64,000 nucleotides of DNA from Pseudonocardia alaniniphila (lineage in GTDB: Bacteria > Actinomycetota > Actinomycetes > Mycobacteriales > Pseudonocardiaceae). The notes beneath the pieces are model-generated. The model made no database searches. It saw only the letters and a list, made by a program, of their open reading frames with translations, and was not told the origin of the DNA. The DNA is taken from assembly GCF_022524485.1 (NCBI RefSeq), contig NZ_JAKXMK010000015.1:186001-250000 (forward strand), written 5' to 3'. The translations under genes and the position numbers were made by a program. The first letter of the stretch is position 1; each line of letters begins with the position of its first letter. Shown one piece after another: positions 37,462 through 47,002 of the stretch.

Positions 37462-38661
37462 TCAGGCGCCGGTGACGGCCAGCTCGGCCTCGATCGCCGC
37501 TTCCAGGCGCTCGCGCAGCTCGGGAAGGGTGATCCGGCTCAGGATCTCGCCGAAGAAGCCGCGGACGACGAGCCGCCGGGCGACGTCCTCCGGGATACCG
37601 CGGCTCTGCAGGTAGAACAGCTGCTCGTCGTCGAACCGGCCGGTGGCGCTCGCGTGGCCGGCACCGGCGATCTCGCCGGTCTCGATCTCCAGGTTCGGTA
37701 CCGAGTCGGCCCGCGCGTGCTCGGTGAGCACCAGGTTGCGGTTGAACTCGAACGTGCGCGTGTTCTCGGCAGCCGCGCGGATCAGCACGTCGCCGATCCA
37801 CACGGTGTGGGCGGTGAGGCCCTTCGCGCTCTGCAGCGCGTTCTTGTAGAGCACGTTGGAGGTGCAGTTCGCCACGGAGTGGTCGACCAGCAGCCGCTGC
37901 TCCAGGTGCTGGCCCGCATCGGCGAATCCCAGCCCGGCCAGCTCGGCGTCGCCGCCCGGGCCGCGGTACTTCACGGTGGGGCTGATCCGCACCAGGTCGC
38001 CGCTCAGCGACACCGACGTGGCCCGCAGGACCGCGTCGCGCCCGATCGACATGTGCTGCGCGCCGACGTGCACGGCGTCGTCGGCCCACTCACCCGTGAC
38101 GACCAGCATGAGCCGTGACCCCTCAGCCAGTACGACCTCGAGGTTGTCGGCCACTGCGCCGGACCCGCGGTACTCCACCACCGCGGTGGCCTCGGTGTTG
38201 GGCGTGGTGCGCAGCTGCAGGTGGCCTGCGGCGGTGACGCCCACTCCCGGGCCGGTGACCGTGACGGTGACCGGTGCCGGGGTGCCGGACAGCGTGACGA
38301 CCGTGGCCTCACGGAACGCGGACCAGGCCGCCGCGGCGACACGGTCGGCGGGGATGCCGCCCTCGCCGATCCGTGCGTCGTCGCGGTCGACGGTCTCGAC
38401 CGTGACGCCCTCGGCGGCGGAGGCCTCGATCTTCACGATGCCGTCAAGCGCCGCGGTGCCGTCGTGCAGGCCGTGCAGCCGCCGCGTCGGCGTGAAGCGC
38501 CAGTTCTCCTCACGACCGCCGGGGACCTCGAAGGCCTCGACGTCGTAGGAGGTGAAGCGCTCACTCGCCGACGAGAGAGGCGACTCGCCCTGCCCCTTCT
38601 TCGCGCCTTCCAGCTCGGGGGCGAGGCCGGCGACCTCGGGTGCGGTCTCCGGAACGGTCAT
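37462..38661 (-). CDS. sufD: Fe-S assembly protein SufD
   Basis: A 399-residue beta-helix protein, partner of SufB in the SufBC2D scaffold. The core has ENWRFTPTRRL near the N-terminus, and the SufB/D C-terminal helical module is ATGRFDDEQLFYLQSRGIPEDVARRLVVRGFF. It carries the conserved His-containing core but no full Cys set. The ATG has an AGAAGGA-type site. The gap to sufB is 40 bases. Confidence 0.95.
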   Translation of the reverse strand: MTVPETAPEVAGLAPELEGAKKGQGESPLSSASERFTSYDVEAFEVPGGREENWRFTPTRRLHGLHDGTAALDGIVKIEASAAEGVTVETVDRDDARIGEGGIPADRVAAAAWSAFREATVVTLSGTPAPVTVTVTGPGVGVTAAGHLQLRTTPNTEATAVVEYRGSGAVADNLEVVLAEGSRLMLVVTGEWADDAVHVGAQHMSIGRDAVLRATSVSLSGDLVRISPTVKYRGPGGDAELAGLGFADAGQHLEQRLLVDHSVANCTSNVLYKNALQSAKGLTAHTVWIGDVLIRAAAENTRTFEFNRNLVLTEHARADSVPNLEIETGEIAGAGHASATGRFDDEQLFYLQSRGIPEDVARRLVVRGFFGEILSRITLPELRERLEAAIEAELAVTGA

Positions 38662-38701
38662 GATTCGTGATTCCTTCTCTGCAGGTGGGAAAGGCGTGCG
38701 G

Positions 38702-40129
38702 TCATCCGACCGAGCCCTCCATCTGCAGCTCGATGAGCCGGTTCAGCTCCAGCGCGTACTCCATGGGCAGCTCGCGCGCGATGGGCTCGACGAACCCGCG
38801 CACGACCATCGCCATGGCCTCGTCCTCGGTCAGCCCGCGGCTCATCAGGTAGAAGAGCTGGTCGCCGCTGACCTTCGAGACCGTGGCCTCGTGGCCCATC
38901 GAGACCTCGTCGTTGCGAACGTCGACGTAGGGATAGGTGTCGGACCGGCTGATGGTGTCGACCAGGAGCGCGTCGCACTTCACCGTGGAGCGGCTGTGGT
39001 GCGCCCGCGGGTTGACCTGCACGAGACCCCGGTACGAGGTGCGCCCACCGCCACGCGCCACCGACTTCGAGATGATCGTCGAGGACGTGTGGGGCGCCAG
39101 GTGCACCATCTTCGCCCCGGCGTCCTGGTGCTGGCCCTCGCCCGCGAAGGCGATGGACAGGACCTCGCCCTTGGCGTGCTCACCCATCAGCCAGACGGCC
39201 GGGTACTTCATGGTGACCTTGGAGCCGAGGTTGCCGTCGACCCACTCCATGGTGGCGCCCTCTTCGGCCTTGGCCCGCTTGGTGACCAGGTTGTAGACGT
39301 TGTTCGACCAGTTCTGGATCGTCGTGTAGCGGCAGCGGCCGCCCTTCTTCACGACGATCTCGACCACGGCCGAGTGCAGCGAGTCGGACTTGTAGATCGG
39401 CGCGGTGCAGCCCTCGACGTAGTGCACGTAGGCACCCTCGTCGACGATGATCAGCGTGCGCTCGAACTGGCCCATGTTCTCGGTGTTGATCCGGAAGTAG
39501 GCCTGCAGCGGGATGTCCACCTTGACGCCCTTGGGGACGTAGATGAACGACCCGCCCGACCACACCGCCGAGTTGAGCGCGGAGAACTTGTTGTCGCCGC
39601 TCGGGATGACCGAGCCGAAGTACTCCTTGAACAGCTCCGGGTGCTCACGCAGGCCCGTGTCGGTGTCGAGGAAGATGACGCCCTGCGCCTCCAGGTCCTC
39701 GCGGATCTGGTGGTAGACGACCTCGGACTCGTACTGCGCAGCGACACCGGCGACGAGGCGGGCCTTCTCGGCCTCCGGGATGCCCAGCTTGTCGTAGGTG
39801 TTCTTGATGTCGGGGGGCAGGTCCTCCCAGCTGGCGGCCTGCTTCTCCGTGGAACGCACGAAGTACTTGATGTTGTCGAAGTCGATGCCCGACAGGTCCG
39901 CGCCCCAACGAGGCATCGGCTTGCGTTCGAACAGGTCGAGTGCCTTGAGCCGGAAGTCGAGCATCCACTGGGGCTCGTTCTTCAGTGCGGAGATGTCGGC
40001 GACGACGTCGGCGGAGAGACCGCGACGTGCGGTAGCGCCGGCGGCGTCCGGATCGGCCCAGCCGAAGTCGTAGCGGCCGAGCGTCGCGAGCGTCTCCTCC
40101 TGGGTGAGTGCCTCAGGAGTGGTCGTCAT
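38702..40129 (-). CDS. sufB: Fe-S assembly protein SufB
   Basis: A 475-residue scaffold subunit. The ATG (MTTTPEALTQE) is chosen over an upstream extension because it overlaps the sufR stop (ATGA) and has GGGAGG eight bases upstream. Family motifs include FVRSTEKQAASWEDLP, VHYVEGCTAPIY with a cluster Cys, KGGRCRYTTIQNW and the C-terminal LFYLMSRGLTEDEAMAMVVRGFVEP. It is continuous and lacks the intein that interrupts mycobacterial SufB. Confidence 0.97.
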   Translation of the reverse strand: MTTTPEALTQEETLATLGRYDFGWADPDAAGATARRGLSADVVADISALKNEPQWMLDFRLKALDLFERKPMPRWGADLSGIDFDNIKYFVRSTEKQAASWEDLPPDIKNTYDKLGIPEAEKARLVAGVAAQYESEVVYHQIREDLEAQGVIFLDTDTGLREHPELFKEYFGSVIPSGDNKFSALNSAVWSGGSFIYVPKGVKVDIPLQAYFRINTENMGQFERTLIIVDEGAYVHYVEGCTAPIYKSDSLHSAVVEIVVKKGGRCRYTTIQNWSNNVYNLVTKRAKAEEGATMEWVDGNLGSKVTMKYPAVWLMGEHAKGEVLSIAFAGEGQHQDAGAKMVHLAPHTSSTIISKSVARGGGRTSYRGLVQVNPRAHHSRSTVKCDALLVDTISRSDTYPYVDVRNDEVSMGHEATVSKVSGDQLFYLMSRGLTEDEAMAMVVRGFVEPIARELPMEYALELNRLIELQMEGSVG

Positions 40130-40896
40130 TCGGACTGCCTCCCTCTCAGGGACGTACCTGTGGGGATCCCTGTCGAGATCGTGGTGGTAGTGGTGCAACC
40201 CCGCTGGATTTCGGGAGCTTCCAGCGGAACGTGGGTGGTGCACGCGGTGTCGCCGCGCGCGATGGTGGCCAGCCGCTGCACATGCGTGCCGAGCAGCTCG
40301 GCGAACGCCTGGGTCTCAGCCTCGCACAGCTCCGGGAACTCGGCCGCGACGTGGGCGACCGGGCAGTGGTGCTGGCACAGCTGCACACCCGACCCGGCTT
40401 CCCGGGCCTGTGCGGCGTAGCCGCGGGACGTGAGCACCTCGGCGAGCGCTCCCGCGCGTGCGTCGCGCCCGTCGGTGGCCGCGACCTGCTCGGCTTCCGA
40501 ACCGAGCAGGTTCTCGACCCGGCTGCGCGCGAAGTCGCGCACCGCCGCCTCTCCCCCGTGCTCGGCGAGGTAGCGCAGCGCGGCCACGGCGAGGTCGTCG
40601 TAGCCGTGACCGAACCGGGCCCGCCCGGCGTCGCTGAGCAGGTAGAGCCGAGCCGGGCGCCCCCGGCCCCGCGGACCGCGGCGCGGCGCCTGCCGCACCT
40701 CGGCCTCACCGTCGGCGAGCAGGGCGTCGAGATGACGCCGTACCGCGGGAGCCGACAGCGAGAGCTCGGCGGCGACCGCCGTGGCCGTGATCGGCCCCTG
40801 CTCCATGAGCAGGCGGGCGACGCTCGCCCGGGTGCGGCCGTCACCGCTCGACTGCCCCTCATGGGCGTCGACCGACGGCTGTCCCCCGCTTTTCAC
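40126..40896 (-). CDS. sufR: suf operon repressor SufR
   Basis: A 256-residue winged-HTH regulator. The DNA-binding region (about 20-75) has ITATAVAAELSLSAPAVRRHLDAL. The C-terminal sensor holds the Cys set LCQHHCPVAHVAAEFPELCEAE that binds a [4Fe-4S] cluster in this family; loss of the cluster derepresses suf. A GTG at 40896 is taken as start. It has no ribosome binding site, and a GATATACG -10-like box lies about 20 bases upstream, so the mRNA may be nearly leaderless. A SufR-type operator touches the start. Confidence 0.9.
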   Translation of the reverse strand: MKSGGQPSVDAHEGQSSGDGRTRASVARLLMEQGPITATAVAAELSLSAPAVRRHLDALLADGEAEVRQAPRRGPRGRGRPARLYLLSDAGRARFGHGYDDLAVAALRYLAEHGGEAAVRDFARSRVENLLGSEAEQVAATDGRDARAGALAEVLTSRGYAAQAREAGSGVQLCQHHCPVAHVAAEFPELCEAETQAFAELLGTHVQRLATIARGDTACTTHVPLEAPEIQRGCTTTTTISTGIPTGTSLRGRQSE

Positions 40897-40909
40897 AACA
40901 CCAGTGTTG
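40896..40909. promoter_or_regulatory. SufR operator at the sufR start
   Basis: CAACACCAGTGTTG fits the CAAC-N6-GTTG inverted repeat described for cyanobacterial SufR; here the arms extend to CAACAC/GTGTTG. It overlaps the last base of the sufR start codon and the likely transcription start, so binding would block the whole suf operon. The literature motif is recalled, not checked. Confidence 0.75.
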
Positions 40910-41110
40910 CGTATATCGGCGACTGGGGCAAAGGCGACGTGCGAGGGGTGACGACGCTCACGTGGGGGGAGACTCGCCGATGTCGCGGAAACGGGGTTCC
41001 TGGCCCGCATCCGGCGTCCAGGCGGATGGATCGCAAGGCGCCGCGAGGCGCCGCCCAGGGCGCCGGAGGCGGGTAGGACGACCTCGTTTCCCCGGCACTA
41101 GGCTGCACGC

Positions 41111-42697
41111 ATGGTCGCAGGGGAGCTGGACGGCGCACGCGCTCCGGTTCCGGTAGAGGCACCCCCGCGCGACCCGAGCCGCGCCGCCCGCCGGCTGGGG
41201 CTGACCGGGACACTGCTGATGGGAGTGGGCGCTCTCGGCTCGGGCGCGCTCCCCGTCCCCAACCCGTTGTTCGGCCTGCGGCTGCTCGGCCTGCCCAGCC
41301 GCAACGCCACCATCGCCATCGCCATCACCTACGCCGGCATCGGACTGCTGGTGGTCGCCTGGCTGTGGATCGGGAAGATGCTGCGGTCGAACGGGGCTGT
41401 GGCGCCCGCTCCCAACCGGGCACAACTCGCCCGAACGGCCGTGCTGTGGGCCATCCCGCTGGCCGTGGCGCCGCCACTGTTCTCCCGCGACGTCTACAGC
41501 TACCTGGCGCAGAGCGCGATCCTCGCCCGGGGGCTCGACCCCTACGTGCTCGGGCCGGCGCAGGCCCTGGGCGTCGACGATCCGCTGACCCGCAGCATCC
41601 CCACCATCTGGCGCGACACCCCGGCGCCCTACGGGCCGTTCTTCCTCTGGCTCGGCCGCGGCATCACCGCGCTCACCGGCAACGACGTCGTCCTCGGCCT
41701 GTTCGCCCACCGCGTGCTGGCCCTCATGGGCGTCGGTCTGATCGTCTGGGCGATACCCAAGCTCGCCCGGCGCTGCGGGCTCGACACCGGGCTCGCGCTG
41801 TGGCTCGGCGCCGCCAACCCGCTGGTGCTGTTCCACCTGGTCAGCGGCATCCACAACGAGTCACTGATGATCGGGATGATGCTCGCCGGCATGGAGATCG
41901 GCCTTCGAGCAGGCCCACGGGTGCTCGACGCGCGGTTCTTGTGCGGCGCCCTGCTCATCGTGGGCGCCTCCGCGGTCAAGATTCCCGCGCTGCTGGCCCT
42001 CGGCTTCCTCGGCACGGAATGGGCCAGGCGCCGTGGCGGCCGGGTGCGCGACGTCGCCGTGTCGGCGGGGGTGCTCGGCGGGGTCACGGTCGTCGGCTAC
42101 GGCGTGCTGGCACTCGTCACCGGTCTCGGGCTCGGGTGGGTCACCACGCTGGACACACCGAGCCTCATCCGCAGTTGGATGTCGGTGTCCACCGACCTCG
42201 GGCTCATCGGGGGCCAGGTCGGCATCGTGGGCGGCCTCGGTGACCACACCGACACCGTGCTCGTGCTCACCCGCGGCCTGGGTGGGCTCGCCGGGGGCGT
42301 CGTGGTCCTGATACTGCTGCTCGCCTCGCTGCGCGGGCGGCTCGACCCCGTCACCGGGATGGGCGTCGGCCTGGGCGCTGTCGTGCTGCTCGGACCGATC
42401 GTGCATCCGTGGTACCTGCTCTGGGCCGCGATCCCGCTCGCCGCCACCCAGGGCCTTCCCCGCTACCGGCGCGCCGCGCTGGCCGCCTCCGCCATCCTCG
42501 CCCTGCTCGTCCCGCCCACCGGGGCCGACTTCAACTTCCGCGCCTATCAGCTGCCCATGGCGATCGTGGCCGGGCTCGTCATGCTCGTGCTCCTGCTGCT
42601 CGTGCAGCGGCGTCAGCTCGCCGGGCAGCAGGGCGTGGACGTCGACGCGTGGCCGGGCCGCGTGCCGACTCCGGGTCCGGATCCCGCACCTCATTAG
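41111..42697 (+). CDS. mptB: polyprenol-phosphate-mannose-dependent alpha-1,6-mannosyltransferase
   Basis: A 528-residue GT-C glycosyltransferase with about a dozen transmembrane segments. An early RD-type loop motif is seen in FSRDVYSYLAQSAILARGLDPY. MptB extends the mannan backbone of lipomannan and lipoarabinomannan on the outer face of the membrane using polyprenol-phosphate mannose. It is divergent from sufR, exactly the mycobacterial Rv1459c/sufR arrangement. ATG start. The downstream ABC ATPase begins 11 bases later. Confidence 0.9.
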   Translation: MVAGELDGARAPVPVEAPPRDPSRAARRLGLTGTLLMGVGALGSGALPVPNPLFGLRLLGLPSRNATIAIAITYAGIGLLVVAWLWIGKMLRSNGAVAPAPNRAQLARTAVLWAIPLAVAPPLFSRDVYSYLAQSAILARGLDPYVLGPAQALGVDDPLTRSIPTIWRDTPAPYGPFFLWLGRGITALTGNDVVLGLFAHRVLALMGVGLIVWAIPKLARRCGLDTGLALWLGAANPLVLFHLVSGIHNESLMIGMMLAGMEIGLRAGPRVLDARFLCGALLIVGASAVKIPALLALGFLGTEWARRRGGRVRDVAVSAGVLGGVTVVGYGVLALVTGLGLGWVTTLDTPSLIRSWMSVSTDLGLIGGQVGIVGGLGDHTDTVLVLTRGLGGLAGGVVVLILLLASLRGRLDPVTGMGVGLGAVVLLGPIVHPWYLLWAAIPLAATQGLPRYRRAALAASAILALLVPPTGADFNFRAYQLPMAIVAGLVMLVLLLLVQRRQLAGQQGVDVDAWPGRVPTPGPDPAPH

Positions 42698-42708
42698 ACT
42701 GCTCTGCT

Positions 42709-43638
42709 GTGAAGACTCCGCCGCCCCCTGTCGCGGTCCGGGGGCTGGTGAAGCGCTATGGCCGCACCACCGCGGTCGACGGGCTCGACCTCGATCTGGC
42801 CGCCGGATCGGTGCTGGCCCTGCTCGGCCCCAACGGTGCGGGCAAGACCACCACCGTCGAGGTCTGCGAGGGTTTTCTCCACGCCGACGCCGGCGAGGTG
42901 CGTGTGCTCGGTCTCGATCCGGCCACCGCCCCCGACAGCCTCCGCGCCCGCATCGGTGTGATGCCCCAGGGCGGGGGTGCCTATCCCGCCGTGCACGCCA
43001 CGGAGATGCTGCGGCTCGTCGCCGCGTGCTCGGCGCACCCGCTCGACGTCGGGTGGCTCACCGGCGTGCTCGGTCTCGACGGCTGCGCCCGCACGCCCTA
43101 CAAGCGCCTGTCGGGAGGCCAGCAGCAGCGGCTCGCGCTCGCCTGCGCCGTCGTCGGGCGCCCCGAGCTGGTGTTCCTCGACGAGCCGACCGCCGGCATG
43201 GACCCTCAGGGCCGCCGGGTGGTGTGGGACCTGGTCGAGGCGCTGCGCCGCGACGGGGTGGCCGTGCTGCTCACCACCCACCTCATGGAGGAGGCCGAGG
43301 CGCTCGCCGACGAGGTGGTGATCGTCGACCACGGGCGCGTGGTCGCGCAGGGCTCCCCCGCGGCGCTCACGGCCAACACCGACCAGCAGGAGCTGCGGTT
43401 CCGCGCCCGATCCGGCATGGACGTCGACGACCTCGTGGCGGCGCTGCCCGCCGGGTACGGGGCGGCCGAGCCGATCGCCGGGCGCTACGTCGTGCAGGGC
43501 CGGATCGACCCCACGGTGCTGTCGATCATCACGGCGTGGTGCGCGAGGCAGGGAGCGCTCGCCGACGACGTGCAGGTGGCCAAGCGCAGCCTCGAGGACG
43601 TGTTCCTCGAGCTGACCGGACGGGAGCTGCGCTCGTGA
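42709..43638 (+). CDS. ABC transporter ATP-binding protein
   Basis: A 309-residue ATPase of the drug/ABC-2 exporter type: Walker A GPNGAGKTTT near residue 42, LSGGQQQRLAL, LVFLDEPTAGMD and TTHLMEEAE, followed by a C-terminal substrate-specific stretch ending ELTGRELRS. GTG start. The stop overlaps the permease start (GTGA). The mptB-ATPase-permease order matches mycobacterial Rv1459c-Rv1457c; the substrate there is also not established to my knowledge. Confidence 0.92.
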   Translation: MKTPPPPVAVRGLVKRYGRTTAVDGLDLDLAAGSVLALLGPNGAGKTTTVEVCEGFLHADAGEVRVLGLDPATAPDSLRARIGVMPQGGGAYPAVHATEMLRLVAACSAHPLDVGWLTGVLGLDGCARTPYKRLSGGQQQRLALACAVVGRPELVFLDEPTAGMDPQGRRVVWDLVEALRRDGVAVLLTTHLMEEAEALADEVVIVDHGRVVAQGSPAALTANTDQQELRFRARSGMDVDDLVAALPAGYGAAEPIAGRYVVQGRIDPTVLSIITAWCARQGALADDVQVAKRSLEDVFLELTGRELRS

Positions 43639-44411
43639 CCCTCTTCCCGCCCGGCACCTTCACGCCCCGCCCCGGCGCCGGTTCGCCGCTGCGGATGCTC
43701 GCGGTGCAGTCGGCCACCGAACTGCGCCTCGCCATGCGCAACGGCGAGCAGGTGCTGCTCACCCTCCTCATCCCGATCGTGCTGCTGGTCGGCCTGAGCA
43801 CCCTCGATCTGGTGCCGCTGCCGCAACCGCGGATCGCGGCGGTGCTCCCCGGCGTGCTCGCGCTGGCGGTGATGTCCAGCGCCTTCACCGGCCAGGCCAT
43901 CGCGCTGGGCTTCGATCGGCGCTACGGCGTGGTCCGGCGCCTCGCCGCCACCGCGTTGCCACGCTGGCTGCTGGTCGCGGGCCGGCTGGTGGCGGTGCTG
44001 GGCGTCGTCGCGATCCAGGTGGTGCTGCTCTGCGGCCTCGCCGCCGCACTGGGCTGGCGGCCGGCGGCGGCCGGCGTGGGTTGGGCAGTGTTGCTCCTGG
44101 TGCTCGGCACCGCCGCGTTCGGATCGTTGGGGATCCTCCTCGGCGGGTCGGTGCGTGCCGAGATCACCCTCGCGGTGGCCAACCTCGTGTGGTTCGTGTT
44201 GCTGCTGGCCGGAGGGATCATCGTTCCGCTCGGGCTGCTACCGGGGCCGCTCGCGGCCATCGGCGCCGCGCTGCCGTCCGGGGCACTGGCCGAGGGTCTG
44301 CGCGCAGCCCTGTCGGCCGGGCACGCGCCGAGTGCCACACAGGTGCTCGTGCTCCTGCTCTGGACGGCTGCCGCATCCCTGCTGGCGGTGCGCACGGTCA
44401 AGCTGCGCTGA
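43635..44411 (+). CDS. ABC-2 type transporter permease
   Basis: A 258-residue membrane protein with six transmembrane segments (first at about residue 40, NGEQVLLTLLIPIVLLVGL; last near the C-terminus). An RRLAATALPRW loop is typical of ABC-2 permeases. GTG start overlaps the ATPase stop, so the two proteins form one transporter. In mycobacteria heme A synthase follows; here ctaA lies 19 kb further on. Confidence 0.9.
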   Translation: MTLFPPGTFTPRPGAGSPLRMLAVQSATELRLAMRNGEQVLLTLLIPIVLLVGLSTLDLVPLPQPRIAAVLPGVLALAVMSSAFTGQAIALGFDRRYGVVRRLAATALPRWLLVAGRLVAVLGVVAIQVVLLCGLAAALGWRPAAAGVGWAVLLLVLGTAAFGSLGILLGGSVRAEITLAVANLVWFVLLLAGGIIVPLGLLPGPLAAIGAALPSGALAEGLRAALSAGHAPSATQVLVLLLWTAAASLLAVRTVKLR

Positions 44412-44427
44412 TCGCGGGCGAGGTCCG

Positions 44428-45570
44428 CTAGCGCCATTCCAGCCAGCTGCCGCCGGGGTGGGCCCGGCCGAGCACCGATCCGGTGCGCAGGCCCCCGCGG
44501 ATGCTGACCCGGCCGATCACGCCGAAGACGCCGCCGCGACGGACGTCCCGCACCCATCCCGCGGGCACGTCGAGGCCCTGAACGCTCTCTCGGGCCTCCG
44601 GGCCGAGTGGCACGAGCGGATCGACCGAGATCCATTCCAGGTCGCGCTCCCGCCCGAGCTCGCCGAGGATCCGGTCGAACCGCCGAAGCTCGGCGGGCGG
44701 CAGGAAGACGTGCACGTACGCGTCGACGAGGCACACAAGCGCGTCGGGCGGGGTGGACGCGACGACGTCGCCCAGAACGTCGAGCAGGTTTCCGCGCACC
44801 GAGCGCGCAGGGTCGGCACGTGCGACACCGGCCGCGGCCGCGAACCGCGTGACGGCACCGGCCTCCGACGGCACGCACGCCGCAAGCCAGTCGTAGGTGT
44901 GCGGATCGGCGACGTCGAGCGGCTCGACGTCGATCCCGACCCGGTCGGCGAGCACCGGGGGTTCGCGGGGCACCGGAGGCGCTCCCCCGGGCCGGACCTC
45001 GCAGGTCAGCTGCACCGCGGACGAGCGCTCCCCCACCGTCCGGTCCGGGCGGCCCTCGCTGCGGTAGGTGTAGTGGTAGCGGTCCAGGTGCAGGCCCAGG
45101 CCGGCACCGGTGCCGAGATCCACCAGCGCGAGCGGCCGCCCGTCCTCCTCCCCGATCGCGGCGAGGACGGGAAGCACATCGGCGCAGCGGGCCACCTCGT
45201 TCATCTGGTAGCGGTGGGTGGCGCACAGCTGTGCGAGAGCGTCCCGTTCCGTCCGCGCGAACTCCACGAGCTCGGCGCGGAAGCCGTCGTCACGCGGCGG
45301 CTGCCGGCCACCCGGTTCCGGGTAGAAGCGCGCCAGCGCGGGTCGGCGCCGCTGCACCAGGAACCCCACGGCCGCTCCGAGCAGGAGCGGTGGCAGGCGG
45401 TCGGGCGGGATCGCGGCGGCCAGATCGAGAAGCACGTCCTCCTCCGCGATCGCCGTCAGCGTCTCGGCCGTGAGCCACCAGCTCTCGGGGGCGTCCTCCG
45501 ACGACCAGGCGGCGGCGACGGCGCGGGCCTGCCCGGCCACGACCTCCCGCGGGGTCATCGGCGCCGTCAC
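44428..45570 (-). CDS. DUF2332 family protein
   Basis: A 380-residue cytosolic protein of the actinobacterial DUF2332 family. It has ALVDLGTGAGLGLHLDRYHY (about 150-170), which looks like a methyltransferase-type glycine loop, GIDVEPLDV, and VSTPPDALVCLVDAYVHVFLPP-like strands. A methyltransferase-like fold is plausible, but no function is known. The GTG start overlaps the stop of the upstream serine hydrolase gene (GTGA), so the two are coupled. It converges with the ABC permease gene. Confidence 0.8.
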   Translation of the reverse strand: MTAPMTPREVVAGQARAVAAAWSSEDAPESWWLTAETLTAIAEEDVLLDLAAAIPPDRLPPLLLGAAVGFLVQRRRPALARFYPEPGGRQPPRDDGFRAELVEFARTERDALAQLCATHRYQMNEVARCADVLPVLAAIGEEDGRPLALVDLGTGAGLGLHLDRYHYTYRSEGRPDRTVGERSSAVQLTCEVRPGGAPPVPREPPVLADRVGIDVEPLDVADPHTYDWLAACVPSEAGAVTRFAAAAGVARADPARSVRGNLLDVLGDVVASTPPDALVCLVDAYVHVFLPPAELRRFDRILGELGRERDLEWISVDPLVPLGPEARESVQGLDVPAGWVRDVRRGGVFGVIGRVSIRGGLRTGSVLGRAHPGGSWLEWR

Positions 45571-46739
45571 GCCGCGAACCGTTCCGGGTACAGCAGCTTC
45601 GCGATCTGCAGGAACGTCTCCAGGCCGACCCCGTCGACGTTCGACGCCTTGTTGGCGACCACGACGATGGTGGCGCCGGTCTCCGGCAACTGGAACATCG
45701 CGGTGGTGAATCCGTAGATCGCGCCGTTGTGGCCGACGAAGCCGTTGATATCGATCACGCCCGCGCCGTACCCGATCTGCAGTGGCGGTGAGAGGCGCGT
45801 GTTCACGACGGCCATCTGTTCGGCGTGGGCGGCGGGGCTGAGCAGCGTGCCCGCGGCCAGCGCGCCTGCCCAGGCGCGCAGCCCCGCGACCGTGGAGATC
45901 ATCGCGCCCGCGGTGCCCGCCACCGCCGGGTCGAGCGCGGTGACGTCGCGCTCCGGCGCCCCCGGCGGGACGATCATGTAGCCGCGCGACGCGGGCGGGG
46001 GTATCTCCGGTGACGTCGGGTAGCTCGTGCCCGGCAGGCCGAGCGCGTCGACGATCTCGCGCTGGATGAAGGTGCCGGCCGGCTCGCCCGTCACGTTCTC
46101 GATGATCTGCCCGAGCAGGATGTAGTTGGAGTCGCTGTACTGCCACGCCCCGGGCCGGCCCGGCGTGAACGCGGCCGGGCGGCTCCGCAGGATCGCGAGT
46201 ATCTGGTCGACAGGGAACGGCGCGAGCGGGTCGACGTCGAAGGACGCCTTGAACTCCGGGGACCGGGTGTAGTCGTAGACGCCTGCCGTCATGTTCAGCA
46301 ACTGCCGGACCGTGATGTCACGGCCGTTCGGGATCCCGGGAACGAACGACTGCAGCCGGTCGTCGAGAGCGAGCTTGCCCTGGTCGACGAGCATGAGCGT
46401 GGCGGTGGCGGTGAACGTCTTGGTGATGCTCGCGATCCGCACATGGTCGGTGAGGGCGAAGGCCGACCCGGTCGCGACATCGGACACGCCGTACCCCTGC
46501 ACCAGACGGCCCCGCCCGGGGACCCAGACCCCGACGGCCATCCCCGGCACGGCGCCGGCCCGCATCTGGTCGTGCACGATCCGCTCGATCTCCGCAGCGG
46601 TGGCGGGCGCGAAGGGGCTGCCGGCGTCCACCGGTTCCAGGGGCACGAGCCCAGAGCCGCCGCCGGGCGACGTCGTGCAGGCGCCGACGAGCGCCAGAAG
46701 AGCCACCAGCACGGCGAACGACCTGCACGACCGACCCAC
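45567..46739 (-). CDS. beta-lactamase-fold serine hydrolase lipoprotein
   Basis: A 390-residue exported protein. The GTG start gives AGGAGG five bases upstream and an ideal short lipoprotein signal: MGRSCRSF, a hydrophobic core and LVGAC with the lipidated Cys21. An ATG 12 codons upstream lacks a good ribosome site. The class C/DD-peptidase-like active site has Ser104 in ASITKT, YSDSNY near residue 220 and a GHNG triad element. It may be an esterase, DD-peptidase or beta-lactamase-like enzyme on the outer membrane face; the family is too diverse to choose. Confidence 0.87.
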   Translation of the reverse strand: MGRSCRSFAVLVALLALVGACTTSPGGGSGLVPLEPVDAGSPFAPATAAEIERIVHDQMRAGAVPGMAVGVWVPGRGRLVQGYGVSDVATGSAFALTDHVRIASITKTFTATATLMLVDQGKLALDDRLQSFVPGIPNGRDITVRQLLNMTAGVYDYTRSPEFKASFDVDPLAPFPVDQILAILRSRPAAFTPGRPGAWQYSDSNYILLGQIIENVTGEPAGTFIQREIVDALGLPGTSYPTSPEIPPPASRGYMIVPPGAPERDVTALDPAVAGTAGAMISTVAGLRAWAGALAAGTLLSPAAHAEQMAVVNTRLSPPLQIGYGAGVIDINGFVGHNGAIYGFTTAMFQLPETGATIVVVANKASNVDGVGLETFLQIAKLLYPERFAA

Positions 46740-47002
46740 GAGCCCCTCCTGCCTGCGCCGACGCAGCGCCGACATGCGCGCTCTCGGCAACCGTCCCACC
46801 CCCGTTAGCGGGGACCCGGGCTCGTCACCCAGGCGGAAGCCGGGCGGTGCACGCGGCGGCAACCCGGCCATCTCGGTGACTCCGATCCTGGTCAGCGGTG
46901 TTTCGTGCCAGGATCGAGCCACCGCTCCGGCGGATACCCGCTGGGCACGACACACGTCGGGGACCGTGGAGGCCCGGCTCGTCCCCGACAGGAGGTGCGC
47001 CC

